A stretch of DNA of 5,365 nt from Acidobacteriota bacterium (GTDB lineage Bacteria > Acidobacteriota > UBA6911 > RPQK01 > JADFOI01), in assembly GCA_029942065.1 (NCBI GenBank), contig JAPYTY010000164.1:1-5365 (forward strand), in the 5' to 3' direction. Below are positions 1-5,365 of this stretch, in pieces. The translations under genes were made by a program, and so were the position numbers. A model generated the notes under the pieces. It saw only the letters and a list, made by a program, of their open reading frames with translations. It ran no database searches and was not told where the DNA came from. Within the stretch, counting starts at the first letter, position 1. The number at the start of each line of letters is the position of its first letter.

Positions 1-913
1 AACTGATGTCGGTTTCGTCCGGATTGACATCGGGAACGATTTCCAGACCTTCCTGCTGGGTCAGCCTGGCCAACTCATCAGGGCTAGCCTCGACCAGCAG
101 TACATCTCCCTCATCGATTTGCTCCTGGGAAAGTGGAGTCAAGACGGTATGGTGATTGCGAATTATCCCCAGGATGGAAAAATCGATTTCCTCGGCCAGT
201 TCCATCTGATCCAGGCGTTTGCCGACCAGAGGCGATTTTGGTCCGACGGCCAGTTCCGTCAGGTAGTCGCGGATCTTGAAACGGTCCATGAGACTGGTTT
301 CTCCCCGGCGTTCAGGCAGCAGCCTGTTGCCGACCAACGTCATGTAGGTAATGCCGGTCAGAAGTACCAGGATGCCAATGGGAGTGAAGTCGAACATCCG
401 AAACGGTTCAATTCCGTGCTCCGCCATGATCAGTGTCACCAGAATGTTGGGTGGAGTGCCAATCAGGGTCAGGGTCCCCCCCATCAGGCATCCGAAGGCC
501 AGAGGGATGAGAAGCTTGGAGGGTGGAATTTTTAGCCGTCGTGCCACCATCATCACCAGGGGCATGAAAAGGGCTGCCGTGCCGATGTCATTGATGAAAC
601 CGGAAATAAGGCCCACCGCCACCATGATCATGAAAGTGAGGCGTATCGGAGTTTTGCCCCACTCGATCATTTTGATTCCAATGATCTGCACCACTCCGGA
701 ATCCTGGACCGCCCGGCTCATCACCAGAACGCCGGCCACTGTGATCACAGCTGCATTGCTGAACCCCGCAAAGGTTTCCTCGAGGGTGAGAATGCCGCTC
801 AGGTTCAACGACACCAGAACCAGCAGAGCGACCACGTCGTAGCGAATCCACTCGGTGACAAATAAAATGAGGGCCACTAACAAGAGGCCCAGTGTGAACC
901 CGATCTCAGGCAT
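1..913 (-). CDS. SLC13/DASS-type anion permease with TrkA-C domain, N-terminal 304 residues (partial)
   Basis: Inner-membrane, probably Na+- or H+-coupled, importer of an anion such as a dicarboxylate or sulfate; the substrate cannot be read from the sequence. Reading leftward from the ATG at 913-911, the frame stays open to the window edge, so the C-terminal half is missing. Residues 5-23 and 27-43 are hydrophobic helices, with more at about 93-124, 133-163 and 178-195. Two family hallmarks are present: NDIGTAALFMP at 108-118 and GGTLTLIGTPPN at 145-156, the re-entrant loop motif of the ion transporter superfamily. Residues about 208-285 form a TrkA-C (RCK_C) domain, with SPLVGKRL at 227-234 and EGDVLLVEA at 268-276. 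In full-length relatives such domains lie between two transporter halves, so the missing part should hold a second transporter half. The ribosome site is weak (AGCGGGA touching the ATG). The repeat at 949-1197 begins 36 bases upstream. Family call is firm, substrate unknown. Confidence 0.9.
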   Translation of the reverse strand, partial: MPEIGFTLGLLLVALILFVTEWIRYDVVALLVLVSLNLSGILTLEETFAGFSNAAVITVAGVLVMSRAVQDSGVVQIIGIKMIEWGKTPIRLTFMIMVAVGLISGFINDIGTAALFMPLVMMVARRLKIPPSKLLIPLAFGCLMGGTLTLIGTPPNILVTLIMAEHGIEPFRMFDFTPIGILVLLTGITYMTLVGNRLLPERRGETSLMDRFKIRDYLTELAVGPKSPLVGKRLDQMELAEEIDFSILGIIRNHHTVLTPLSQEQIDEGDVLLVEASPDELARLTQQEGLEIVPDVNPDETDIS

Positions 914-948
914 TCCCGCTACTGTATCAATTTTCTCGGCTCAAGATT

Positions 949-1197
949 CACCACAAAGAAACAGATGAAAATATTTCACCACAGAGACACAGAGACACAG
1001 GGACACAGAGAAAAATTAACCACCAAGACACCAAGGCACAAAGAAGTATGTCCCAGGGCGGGGACGCCCTCAGCCAGACTGTGTCGTTTTTGCGGAGCGA
1101 TGTCGGAGATTCGGCGAGCAATTGTAGCGTCCGCTCTGTGAGCGGCCTTCCGGAGTGTGGGAGGCGCCTCAGTGCGCCGATTCCGGCCGACTGCACG
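949..1197 (+). repeat. Composite spacer repeat, copy 1 (CACCAC/ACACAGAG modules plus three hairpins)
   Basis: Fills most of the spacer between the hydrolase and permease genes. The left part (949-1047) is three tandem modules that each open with a CACCAC-like start and continue in CACAGAGACACAGAG-type sequence; the middle module is expanded with an 8-base period (ACAGAGAC). The right part holds three hairpins: AGGGCG/CGCCCT (1055-1060 with 1065-1070), TCGTTTT/GGAGCGA (1084-1090 with 1094-1100, three G-T wobbles) and CCGCTC/GAGCGG (1131-1136 with 1140-1145). It ends in GACTGCACG. The same order of parts recurs in the same orientation at 4257-4470. It is noncoding and REP-like or MITE-like in style. 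No transposase or target-site duplication is visible. Confidence 0.85.
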
Positions 1198-1241
1198 GAA
1201 GGGGGTCGTGCGCCCTTTCTGTCAGAGGCCAGCGATCACGA

Positions 1242-1297
<56 letters not shown>

Positions 1298-1299
<2 letters not shown>

Positions 1300-2191
1300 A
1301 GGGTTTCGAGACTTCCGACAAAAAATCCAGAATCGCCTGGTTGAATGCGGCGGGTTGTTCCAGGTGGACCATGTGGCTGGCTCCTGCAATCAGCACCTTG
1401 CGGGCGCCCTGGATTTCCCTGGTCAGAGAATCCGCCATGCCTTGAATCGATTCATGATCGTCACTGCCGGCAATGACCAGGGTCGGAATTCCGATTTCCC
1501 CGAGCCGGCCCAGGGCGGGCGGATCCGGGGAGGTCATCAAGGCGATGGTGGGGAATCCCAGATAGAAGACCTGAGGGTTGTCCAAAAGGATCCGGCTCAT
1601 CTTTTCCTGGACCGCCGGATCCTGGGGCAGAAAGGGATTGGAGAGGACAATCTGGAGGGCTTCTTCGAGGCCGTCTGTCCGTGCCACGGCAGCCAGGGTC
1701 TGAAGCGACTGAATCAGCTGGTTGTCGTCGCCGTAGCCGCTGATCCCGGGAGATGCGGCAATCAGGGTTCGGACTCGTTCAGGATGGTCCAGTGTGAAAT
1801 CAATTGCCATCCTGGCTCCCAGACTCAGGCCCACAATATGAGCCTTTGAGATATTCAAAAAACTCAGCAGGCGATCCAGGTCCTCGGATGGAGAGTAGGG
1901 CTCGCGGGGAATTGCCGATTTTCCAAGACCTCGGAGATCGTAGCGGACCACCTGGTAGTGACGAGAAAAAATCTGGAACTGTTCATCCCACATCCTGAGG
2001 TCCAGGCTTCCTCCTCCACTTATTAAAACCAGCGCATCGCCCTGGCCCATCATTTCGTAGAAGAGCTTGGTTCCGTTCACCTCTGCTGTGGCGGCCACAA
2101 GGTGCGTCTGGGCGGCGATGTGAGATCCGGAAAGGTTGCCCAAAAACAGAGTTGCAAGGAGGGTCAAAATCCAGGGCCGACCATTTTGCAT
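1298..2191 (-). CDS. Exported alpha/beta-fold hydrolase
   Basis: A 297-residue serine hydrolase of the alpha/beta fold, most like the esterase / enol-lactonase / haloperoxidase-type group; the substrate is not predictable. Residues 1-27 look like a Sec signal peptide: a short n-region with Arg5, a hydrophobic stretch at 8-19, and a likely cut after Ala27 (IAA then QT). It is therefore probably periplasmic or secreted. The oxyanion-loop motif is SGGGS at 58-62, and RYDLRGLGKS follows at 83-92. The nucleophile elbow GLSLG at 121-125 gives Ser123. The acid is probably Asp245 in AGSDD, and the base is His273 in GASHMVHLEQP. The triad is complete and the length is typical, so the gene looks intact. 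An in-frame TAA lies nine bases before the ATG, so no earlier start is possible. The ribosome site is poor (GAGGG too close to the ATG). The stop sits in the heptad repeat. It diverges from the GMC oxidoreductase gene. Confidence 0.93.
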
Positions 2192-2306
2192 GCCCTCAGG
2201 TTAGCACATCAGAAGGATTCTGAGTCCGCACCGAGAGGTCGGAATCGCAAGGGAGGAGTAGACACCCTCGGGCACCACCCAAAAACACTTATAACCAGTT
2301 GATTCT

Positions 2307-2513
2307 ATGTTGTTTGATGAGTTTCAGAAAGGAATCAAGTGTCAACCGGAGTTGCCACAGCCAAAAGCGACGGTGGAGGCGCTGCAGGTGTCAAAGACGC
2401 CGGGTAAGTTGTTCTTTCGTGAATATTTATACTCAAATGGATATACTATCTCCCGAGCAGGCTGGTCTTTTGGCACGGCTGGAGCATTCTGTGGGCTCGT
2501 CGTTGGACTATAA
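2307..2513 (+). CDS. Doubtful 68-residue hypothetical ORF
   Basis: An ATG-started frame of 68 codons inside the divergent control region. The protein is not recognised. Its first half is polar (LFDEFQKGIKC at 2-12) and its last 20 residues are Gly/Ala/Phe-rich and hydrophobic, which could be a membrane segment. There is no Shine-Dalgarno sequence before the ATG. The sigma-54-like box lies inside it and other frames are open across the same stretch. It may be chance, a gene remnant, or a small membrane protein. Chance is the most likely reading. Confidence 0.15.
   Translation: MLFDEFQKGIKCQPELPQPKATVEALQVSKTPGKLFFREYLYSNGYTISRAGWSFGTAGAFCGLVVGL
2470..2486 (+). promoter_or_regulatory. Sigma-54-like -24/-12 box (weak)
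   Basis: TTGGCACG followed by GCTG and GAGCA gives GG (2472-2473), exactly ten bases, then GC (2484-2485), the invariant spacing of sigma-54 promoters. The -24 half matches the TTGGCACG consensus fully; the -12 half has GAGC where TTGC is expected. It points toward the GMC oxidoreductase gene about 175 bases downstream from the predicted start site. A single match of this quality can arise by chance. Confidence 0.2.
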
Positions 2514-2540
2514 TCAAAGAGGATCTGGAAAATTCAGACG

Positions 2541-2588
2541 TGCTGAAATCAGCAGTCGGTGCCATCAGTTTGTGCTGATCGTGCTGAT
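2541..2588 (+). promoter_or_regulatory. Cluster of four TGCTGA half-sites (candidate operator)
   Basis: TGCTGA at 2541-2546 and its reverse complement TCAGCA at 2549-2554 form a perfect inverted pair with a 2-base spacer. GTGCTGAT then occurs twice in tandem at 2572-2579 and 2581-2588, a 9-base period. The cluster ends three bases before the proposed -35 hexamer of the GMC oxidoreductase promoter, a usual position for a regulator. No regulator gene is in the window, so the binding protein is unknown. Confidence 0.4.
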
Positions 2589-2591
2589 TAG

Positions 2592-2620
2592 GTGAGGAGT
2601 CGAGAATTTGTATGTATAAT
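2592..2620 (+). promoter_or_regulatory. Sigma-70-type promoter for the GMC oxidoreductase
   Basis: A perfect TATAAT -10 box lies at 2615-2620, preceded directly by TG. A partial -35 (GTGAGG, 2592-2597, keeping the TGA core) sits 17 bases upstream. The start site would fall near 2627, giving a leader of about 45 bases. The weak -35 together with the half-site cluster just upstream suggests an activator-dependent or otherwise regulated promoter. Confidence 0.45.
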
Positions 2621-2627
2621 CCGGGTT

Positions 2628-2645
2628 AATCTTGAACTAAAGATT
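2628..2645 (+). promoter_or_regulatory. Leader inverted repeat AATCTT-N6-AAGATT
   Basis: Two perfect 6-base arms (2628-2633 and 2640-2645) are separated by six bases, at the very start of the predicted transcript of the oxidoreductase gene. It could be an operator just after the start site or a small leader hairpin. There is no T-run after it, so it is not a terminator. Confidence 0.3.
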
Positions 2646-2660
2646 GTTAACGCCTCTTTG

Positions 2661-2666
2661 AAAGGA
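2661..2666 (+). promoter_or_regulatory. Ribosome binding site fixing the GMC oxidoreductase start
   Basis: AAAGGA lies six bases before the ATG at 2673. The frame also has an earlier ATG at 2592, but that would add 27 residues with no family similarity ahead of the FAD-binding strand, and it would start upstream of the predicted transcript. The 2673 start places the GxGxxG motif at residues 12-17, as expected. Confidence 0.8.
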
Positions 2667-2672
2667 CGAGCC

Positions 2673-4241
2673 ATGGCCGATGAAAATTATGATGTGATAG
2701 TCGTGGGTTCCGGAATGGCGGGTTTTCTGGTTGCTGCCCGAATCGCCGAAAAAGGAGTGAATCCACGAACTGGAGAACCCCTCAAGCTGGCCCTGGTGGA
2801 AAGAGGCCCTTATCTGGCGGGAACCCCCCGGTCGGGCTATGGGGTTCCTTTGCGGCGCAAGATGTTCACCCATATCACCCGTGAATTCCATGAGAATGGG
2901 CGCTATCAGATGCAGTACTACCCGGATGGTCCCGATGGGCCCAATGTCTACCCGCATTCGGCAGGCAGTGTGGTGGGAGGAGGCAGTCTCCATTGGAGAG
3001 CCATGACGCGAGTGCCGAGGGAAATGGACTACCGAGCCTGGTCGGAAGTTCATGATGCGACCGGGTGGACCCCCGAAAACTTCCGCGAACCCGCTGCTGA
3101 GGTCGCTGAAATGTTCAACATCCATTCCCGGCCGGATGAAATGCTCCCACGAGGTGATCTTCTCTATCGAGACGCAGCCAACCGGATGGGTCTTTCAGTG
3201 GTGGATTCCCAGGTGGCCAAAAAGAACTGCATCATGTGCTGGGGATGCGAGGGATCAAATTTCTGCAAGTATGATTCGCGCATGGGCAGTTTCGTGGCTT
3301 ATTTGCCCATTCTGGAGAAGGCCGGGGCCAGTATCATCCCCAATGCCGAGGTCCAGAAAATCGAGATCGAGAATGCACGAGCCACGGGAGTCATTTACAA
3401 CCAGATGGGAACCACCAAAAGGATCACGGCTCCCAAGATCATCGTTTCCTGCGGGGCCTTCGGAACGCCGATGCTGTTGCTTCGCTCCGGCTACGGTCCC
3501 CGGGACTTGCTGGGAGCTAGCACTCTGGTGGAAAATCCCAATATAGGCCGAAATATTGACGGGAGACCGGGCCCAATGGTTCTGACCGGAAAATTTTCGG
3601 ATCCGATGACGGATGGGAGCTATGCCGATGGAGGCTTCTATGTGATTCACGATACGGCATCCGATCGCAAGATGGAGCGATTTCAGTTGCGCTGGGAACC
3701 CATTGTTCTGGGTGATCCCGACCGGATCGCCCTCAACGCCCTGGCGCCTGAATTCGGGCGCGACCACAAGGAGTTCATGCGGCAGATCTCGAATCCGCAA
3801 CTGCGAACCAAAGCCAAGACCCTGCTGACCACTCAAGGTAGAATTTTGATTCGACTGATTCGTCCGCGACAGGTTTATGGATCGGTCGACGATCGAGGGG
3901 CCTGGTCTTATGACGCTCATCATGCCAGCCTCGCGCCCTTGTTCAAGGAGGCGAAAGAGGTGGGCGAGAGCATCATGCGAGAGATGGGAGCCAAGGAAAT
4001 CCTGGAAACACGAAGTCCGACCGGAACCTCCTTCAACTCCAATACCGGCTCCTGCCGGGCCGGGAGTGATCGACGGAACTCGGTGGTGAACCCCCATTTT
4101 GAATCTCATGATGTGGAAAATCTGTTGATCGTGGATGCCAGTGCGACTCCCTTTGGAGCTACCATCGGCTACGGTGCCCCGACCGCCACCGTAGCGGCTT
4201 TCGCCTATCGAAGAATCATCGAGCGCCACTTCAGTCGTTAG
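2673..4241 (+). CDS. GMC-family FAD oxidoreductase with a four-Cys motif and atypical active site
   Basis: A 522-residue flavoprotein of the glucose-methanol-choline family, which oxidises alcohols, sugars or polyols; the substrate is unknown. There is no signal peptide, so it is probably cytoplasmic unless carried out by an exported partner. The FAD fold opens with YDVIVVGSGMAG at 6-17 (GxGxxG at 12-17), and Glu43 is placed to bind the adenosine ribose. GGGSLHW at 102-108 is the flavin-contact segment. GMC signature 2 is at 261-275 (GAFGTP...RSGYG), with Tyr274 in place of an aliphatic residue. Cys186, Cys189, Cys192 and Cys198 form CxxCxxCx5C, in the region where FAD-dependent glucose dehydrogenase and its relatives carry an Fe-S cluster. 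The C-terminal block is at 456-510, with VDAS at 487-490. The usual catalytic His (HxxGT) aligns with Ser456, and the usual Asn/His aligns with Gly501 in GAPT. Family call is firm; activity is open. Confidence 0.92.
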   Translation: MADENYDVIVVGSGMAGFLVAARIAEKGVNPRTGEPLKLALVERGPYLAGTPRSGYGVPLRRKMFTHITREFHENGRYQMQYYPDGPDGPNVYPHSAGSVVGGGSLHWRAMTRVPREMDYRAWSEVHDATGWTPENFREPAAEVAEMFNIHSRPDEMLPRGDLLYRDAANRMGLSVVDSQVAKKNCIMCWGCEGSNFCKYDSRMGSFVAYLPILEKAGASIIPNAEVQKIEIENARATGVIYNQMGTTKRITAPKIIVSCGAFGTPMLLLRSGYGPRDLLGASTLVENPNIGRNIDGRPGPMVLTGKFSDPMTDGSYADGGFYVIHDTASDRKMERFQLRWEPIVLGDPDRIALNALAPEFGRDHKEFMRQISNPQLRTKAKTLLTTQGRILIRLIRPRQVYGSVDDRGAWSYDAHHASLAPLFKEAKEVGESIMREMGAKEILETRSPTGTSFNSNTGSCRAGSDRRNSVVNPHFESHDVENLLIVDASATPFGATIGYGAPTATVAAFAYRRIIERHFSR

Positions 4242-4256
4242 GCAAGGTGTTTACTG

Positions 4257-4470
4257 CACCACAAAGACACAGAGAAGAGAATTTCACCACAGAGACACAG
4301 AGAAGGAATTAACCACAAAGACACCAAGTCACAAAGAAAACTGTCCCAGGGCGGGACGCCCTGAGCCAGACTCTGTCGCTCCTTCGGAGCGAGGCCGGGG
4401 ACAGGGTGAGCTTGTGTAGCGGCCGCTCTAGGAGCGGCTTTCCGAAAGCACGAATGCCCCAGACTGCACG
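4257..4470 (+). repeat. Composite spacer repeat, copy 2
   Basis: The second copy of the element at 949-1197, same strand, starting 15 bases after the oxidoreductase stop. Three CACCAC/CACAAAG-type modules (4257-4340) are followed by hairpins AGGGCG/CGCCCT (4348-4353 with 4357-4362), TCGCTCC/GGAGCGA (4376-4382 with 4386-4392) and GCCGCTC/GAGCGGC (4422-4428 with 4432-4438), then GACTGCACG. It is shorter than copy 1 because the middle module is not expanded and the stretch before the last motif is shorter. All three stems are perfect here. No gene or terminator T-run is associated. A hairpin after the oxidoreductase might slow transcription or protect the 3' end, but this is inference. Confidence 0.85.
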
Positions 4471-4474
4471 TTTC

Positions 4475-4488
4475 CCGAGCGCTCTCGG
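4475..4488 (+). other. Small hairpin CCGAG-CGCT-CTCGG
   Basis: A perfect 5-base stem with a 4-base loop directly after repeat copy 2 and 46 bases before the msrP-like start. No T-run follows, so it is unlikely to be an intrinsic terminator. It may be the distal end of the repeat, or part of the msrP leader. Confidence 0.3.
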
Positions 4489-4533
4489 TGAGGGAAGTTG
4501 TTGTGGGTTTTTCCTCGATGATAAGCTCTTCTC

Positions 4534-5205
4534 ATGTCTTTCCTGAAGATCAAGAAGGCCTGGGATCAGATACCCTCCTCTCAGGTTACTCCAGAAGACA
4601 GCTATGTGAACCGACGTCGATTTTTCAAACAACTGGGGTTCACAGGGATGGGTCTCCCCTTGGTTGCCGGCTGCACCGAGGAAATTGAGGAGCCCGGCGG
4701 ATCCACCGGTCCTTATCGACAGGTGCCCCGTTTTTGGGTCCAACAATGGGAAGTATTGTTTCCGGCCGCCGCCAACGCCCGGTTCAAAACAGAAAGAGGC
4801 GTCACCGATGAAAAAATCACCACTGGCTATAATAACTTTTATGAGTTCACGACCACCAAGCAGCGAGTGAAGGATCTGGTGGAAGGCTTTGAGGTCAGCC
4901 CCTGGAAGGTCGAAATCAAGGGAGCAATTGAGAAGACGGGAAGCTATGACCTGGATGATCTGATCCGGATGGGCCAGCTCGAGGAGCGCCTCTACCATCT
5001 GCGCTGCGTCGAAGCCTGGTCGGCGAATGTACCCTGGACGGGCTACCCGCTCTCCCAGCTCATCGAGCAGCTCAATCCTAGTTCGGATGCTAGATTTGTG
5101 CGGTTTGTGACGATCCTGAGGCCCGATCAGATGCCGGGACAAGCGGGTCTGCAGGCTTATTCATGGCCTTACTACGAGGCTCTCAATGGAGGAGGCGATG
5201 AATGA
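4534..5205 (+). CDS. msrP: MsrP (YedY)-like methionine-sulfoxide reductase, catalytic subunit; C-terminus lost by frameshift
   Basis: A molybdopterin enzyme that, in known MsrP, reduces methionine sulfoxide in exported proteins using electrons from MsrQ. The frame encodes 223 residues against roughly 300-330 in the family. NRRRFFK at 26-32 is a twin-arginine signal, and VAGC at 44-47 is a lipobox with Cys47, so it is probably a Tat-exported lipoprotein. GYNNFYEF (98-105), the molybdenum-ligating Cys158 in RCVEAWS, VPWTGYPL (166-173) and QMPGQ (199-203) all match E. coli MsrP. After Leu217 the frame turns to NGGGDE and stops, while the family continuation is in the +1 frame (next entry). A two-base loss at about 5185, inside an expected Arg codon, explains this. 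An in-frame TAA at 4522-4524 makes ATG 4534 the earliest start; no clear ribosome site is seen. msrQ is not in the window. It is a pseudogene, or the sequence has an error here. Confidence 0.88.
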   Translation: MSFLKIKKAWDQIPSSQVTPEDSYVNRRRFFKQLGFTGMGLPLVAGCTEEIEEPGGSTGPYRQVPRFWVQQWEVLFPAAANARFKTERGVTDEKITTGYNNFYEFTTTKQRVKDLVEGFEVSPWKVEIKGAIEKTGSYDLDDLIRMGQLEERLYHLRCVEAWSANVPWTGYPLSQLIEQLNPSSDARFVRFVTILRPDQMPGQAGLQAYSWPYYEALNGGGDE

Positions 5206-5281
5206 GCTGACGCTGCTGACATTTGGCGTTTACGGGCATCCCCTTAACAAGCAATGTGGGGCACCTGTACCCGGAGGATGA
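5186..5281 (+). pseudogene. msrP: Out-of-frame continuation of the msrP-like gene
   Basis: Read from ATG 5186, this frame gives MEEAMNELTLLTFGVYGHPL and then NKQCGAPV, which aligns with the E. coli MsrP stretch DEAM..LTL.T.GVYG..L..Q.GAPV. It directly continues the residues lost from the 4534-5205 frame. After GAPV (5269) it reads PGG and a stop at 5279-5281, where the family should continue with a basic-aromatic VPWKYGFK-like motif, so a second break lies near 5270. The sequence GGAGGAGG at 5188-5195 resembles a ribosome binding site ahead of ATG 5198, which would allow reinitiation, but the product would be only 27 residues. Confidence 0.75.
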
Positions 5282-5365
5282 CCGCCAGTATTTTTATTGA
5301 GCTAGCCCGTATTATGCATAAATTCTCTACTGCATCGCCGCTATCATCCGTCCTGACTGTGTTGC
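5282..5365. other. Unassigned right end
   Basis: These 84 bases should encode the rest of MsrP, but no frame carries its motifs cleanly. They look somewhat more AT-rich than the gene. Frames on both strands are open for about 30 codons without a recognisable family. A faint likeness to a Tyr-Phe pattern around 5288-5297 could mean heavily error-laden msrP sequence. A real rearrangement junction near 5270 is the other option. Confidence 0.4.

Larger units (their letters stand above)
2192..2672. other. Divergent intergenic control region
   Basis: A 481-base gap separates the hydrolase start (minus) from the GMC oxidoreductase start (plus). It is clearly more AT-rich than the genes, for instance across 2401-2460 and 2601-2660. 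It holds one doubtful 68-codon reading frame, a sigma-54-like box, a cluster of TGCTGA half-sites, a sigma-70-like promoter and a leader inverted repeat, each listed separately. No good promoter could be picked for the hydrolase side: a TATAAG on the minus strand near 2290-2296 lacks a recognisable -35 partner. Confidence 0.6.

Noticed and set aside
351..842. 163-codon plus-strand frame at the left end
   Set aside because: It is antisense to the permease coding region, with Arg/Met/Pro-rich content typical of a shadow frame and no family similarity.
949..1047. CRISPR-like array from the repeated CACCACAGAG modules
   Set aside because: The modules are adjacent and degenerate, with no unique spacers of constant length, and no cas gene is present.
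948..1196. 82-codon minus-strand frame across repeat copy 1
   Set aside because: It lies wholly in the repeat. A related peptide (VWLRAS core) appears on the minus strand of copy 2 because the DNA repeats, not because a protein is conserved. The protein has low-complexity Cys/Leu/Trp composition and no start context.
2592..2672. Upstream ATG giving the oxidoreductase 27 more residues
   Set aside because: It has no ribosome site, lies upstream of the likely transcription start, and the added residues are neither a signal peptide nor family-like. ATG 2673 has AAAGGA at good spacing.
3255..4229. 324-codon minus-strand frame opposite the oxidoreductase
   Set aside because: Although long, it mirrors the coding frame of an intact GMC gene, has no recognisable motif and no ribosome site, and is rich in Gly, Ser, Arg and His as expected from an antisense frame.
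4348..4438. Intrinsic terminator for the oxidoreductase from the repeat hairpins
   Set aside because: None of the three stems is followed by a T-run, and the same hairpins recur in copy 1 at a different gene arrangement.
4309..5142. 277-codon minus-strand frame opposite msrP and repeat copy 2
   Set aside because: It is antisense to a strongly recognisable MsrP sequence, and its C-terminal part is translated repeat.

Overview
The window is a stretch of a bacterial chromosome or metagenomic contig with moderately GC-rich genes. It carries four recognisable protein genes separated by repeat-rich spacers. No rRNA, tRNA, CRISPR array or transposase is visible. A composite spacer repeat built on CACCACAGAGACACAGAG-type modules, a heptanucleotide tandem repeat, a Tat-exported lipoprotein and a GMC oxidoreductase would fit an environmental Gram-negative such as an acidobacterium. 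That assignment is a guess from style, not something the sequence proves.

Layout. (1) Positions 913 to 1, minus strand: the first 304 residues of an SLC13/DASS-type anion permease with a TrkA-C (RCK_C) regulatory domain, cut by the window edge. (2) 914-1297: a spacer with copy 1 of the composite repeat (949-1197) and a heptad tract (1242-1299) that runs into the stop codon of the next gene. (3) 2191-1298, minus strand: an exported alpha/beta hydrolase with an intact Ser-Asp-His triad. (4) 2192-2672: a 481-base divergent control region with a likely sigma-70 promoter, a cluster of TGCTGA half-sites and a leader inverted repeat. (5) 2673-4241, plus strand: a 522-residue GMC-family FAD oxidoreductase with a four-cysteine motif and an atypical active site. 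(6) 4242-4533: copy 2 of the composite repeat (4257-4470) and a short leader. (7) 4534 onward, plus strand: a MsrP (YedY)-like molybdopterin enzyme, out of frame near 5185 and unrecognisable after about 5269. The last 84 bases hold nothing I can identify.

How the genes may work together. The hydrolase and the GMC oxidoreductase diverge from one control region and are bracketed by direct copies of the same repeat. They could form a hydrolysis-plus-oxidation pair, but nothing shows a shared substrate. MsrP normally repairs methionine sulfoxide in exported proteins with the membrane haem protein MsrQ, whose gene is not in the window. The permease imports carboxylates, sulfate or a similar anion.

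I see no clear undescribed multi-gene system. The points most worth a second look are the GMC enzyme with its Cys motif and missing catalytic pair, the hairpin-bearing repeat whose two copies differ in ways that keep RNA pairing, and the doubly disrupted msrP at the right edge.
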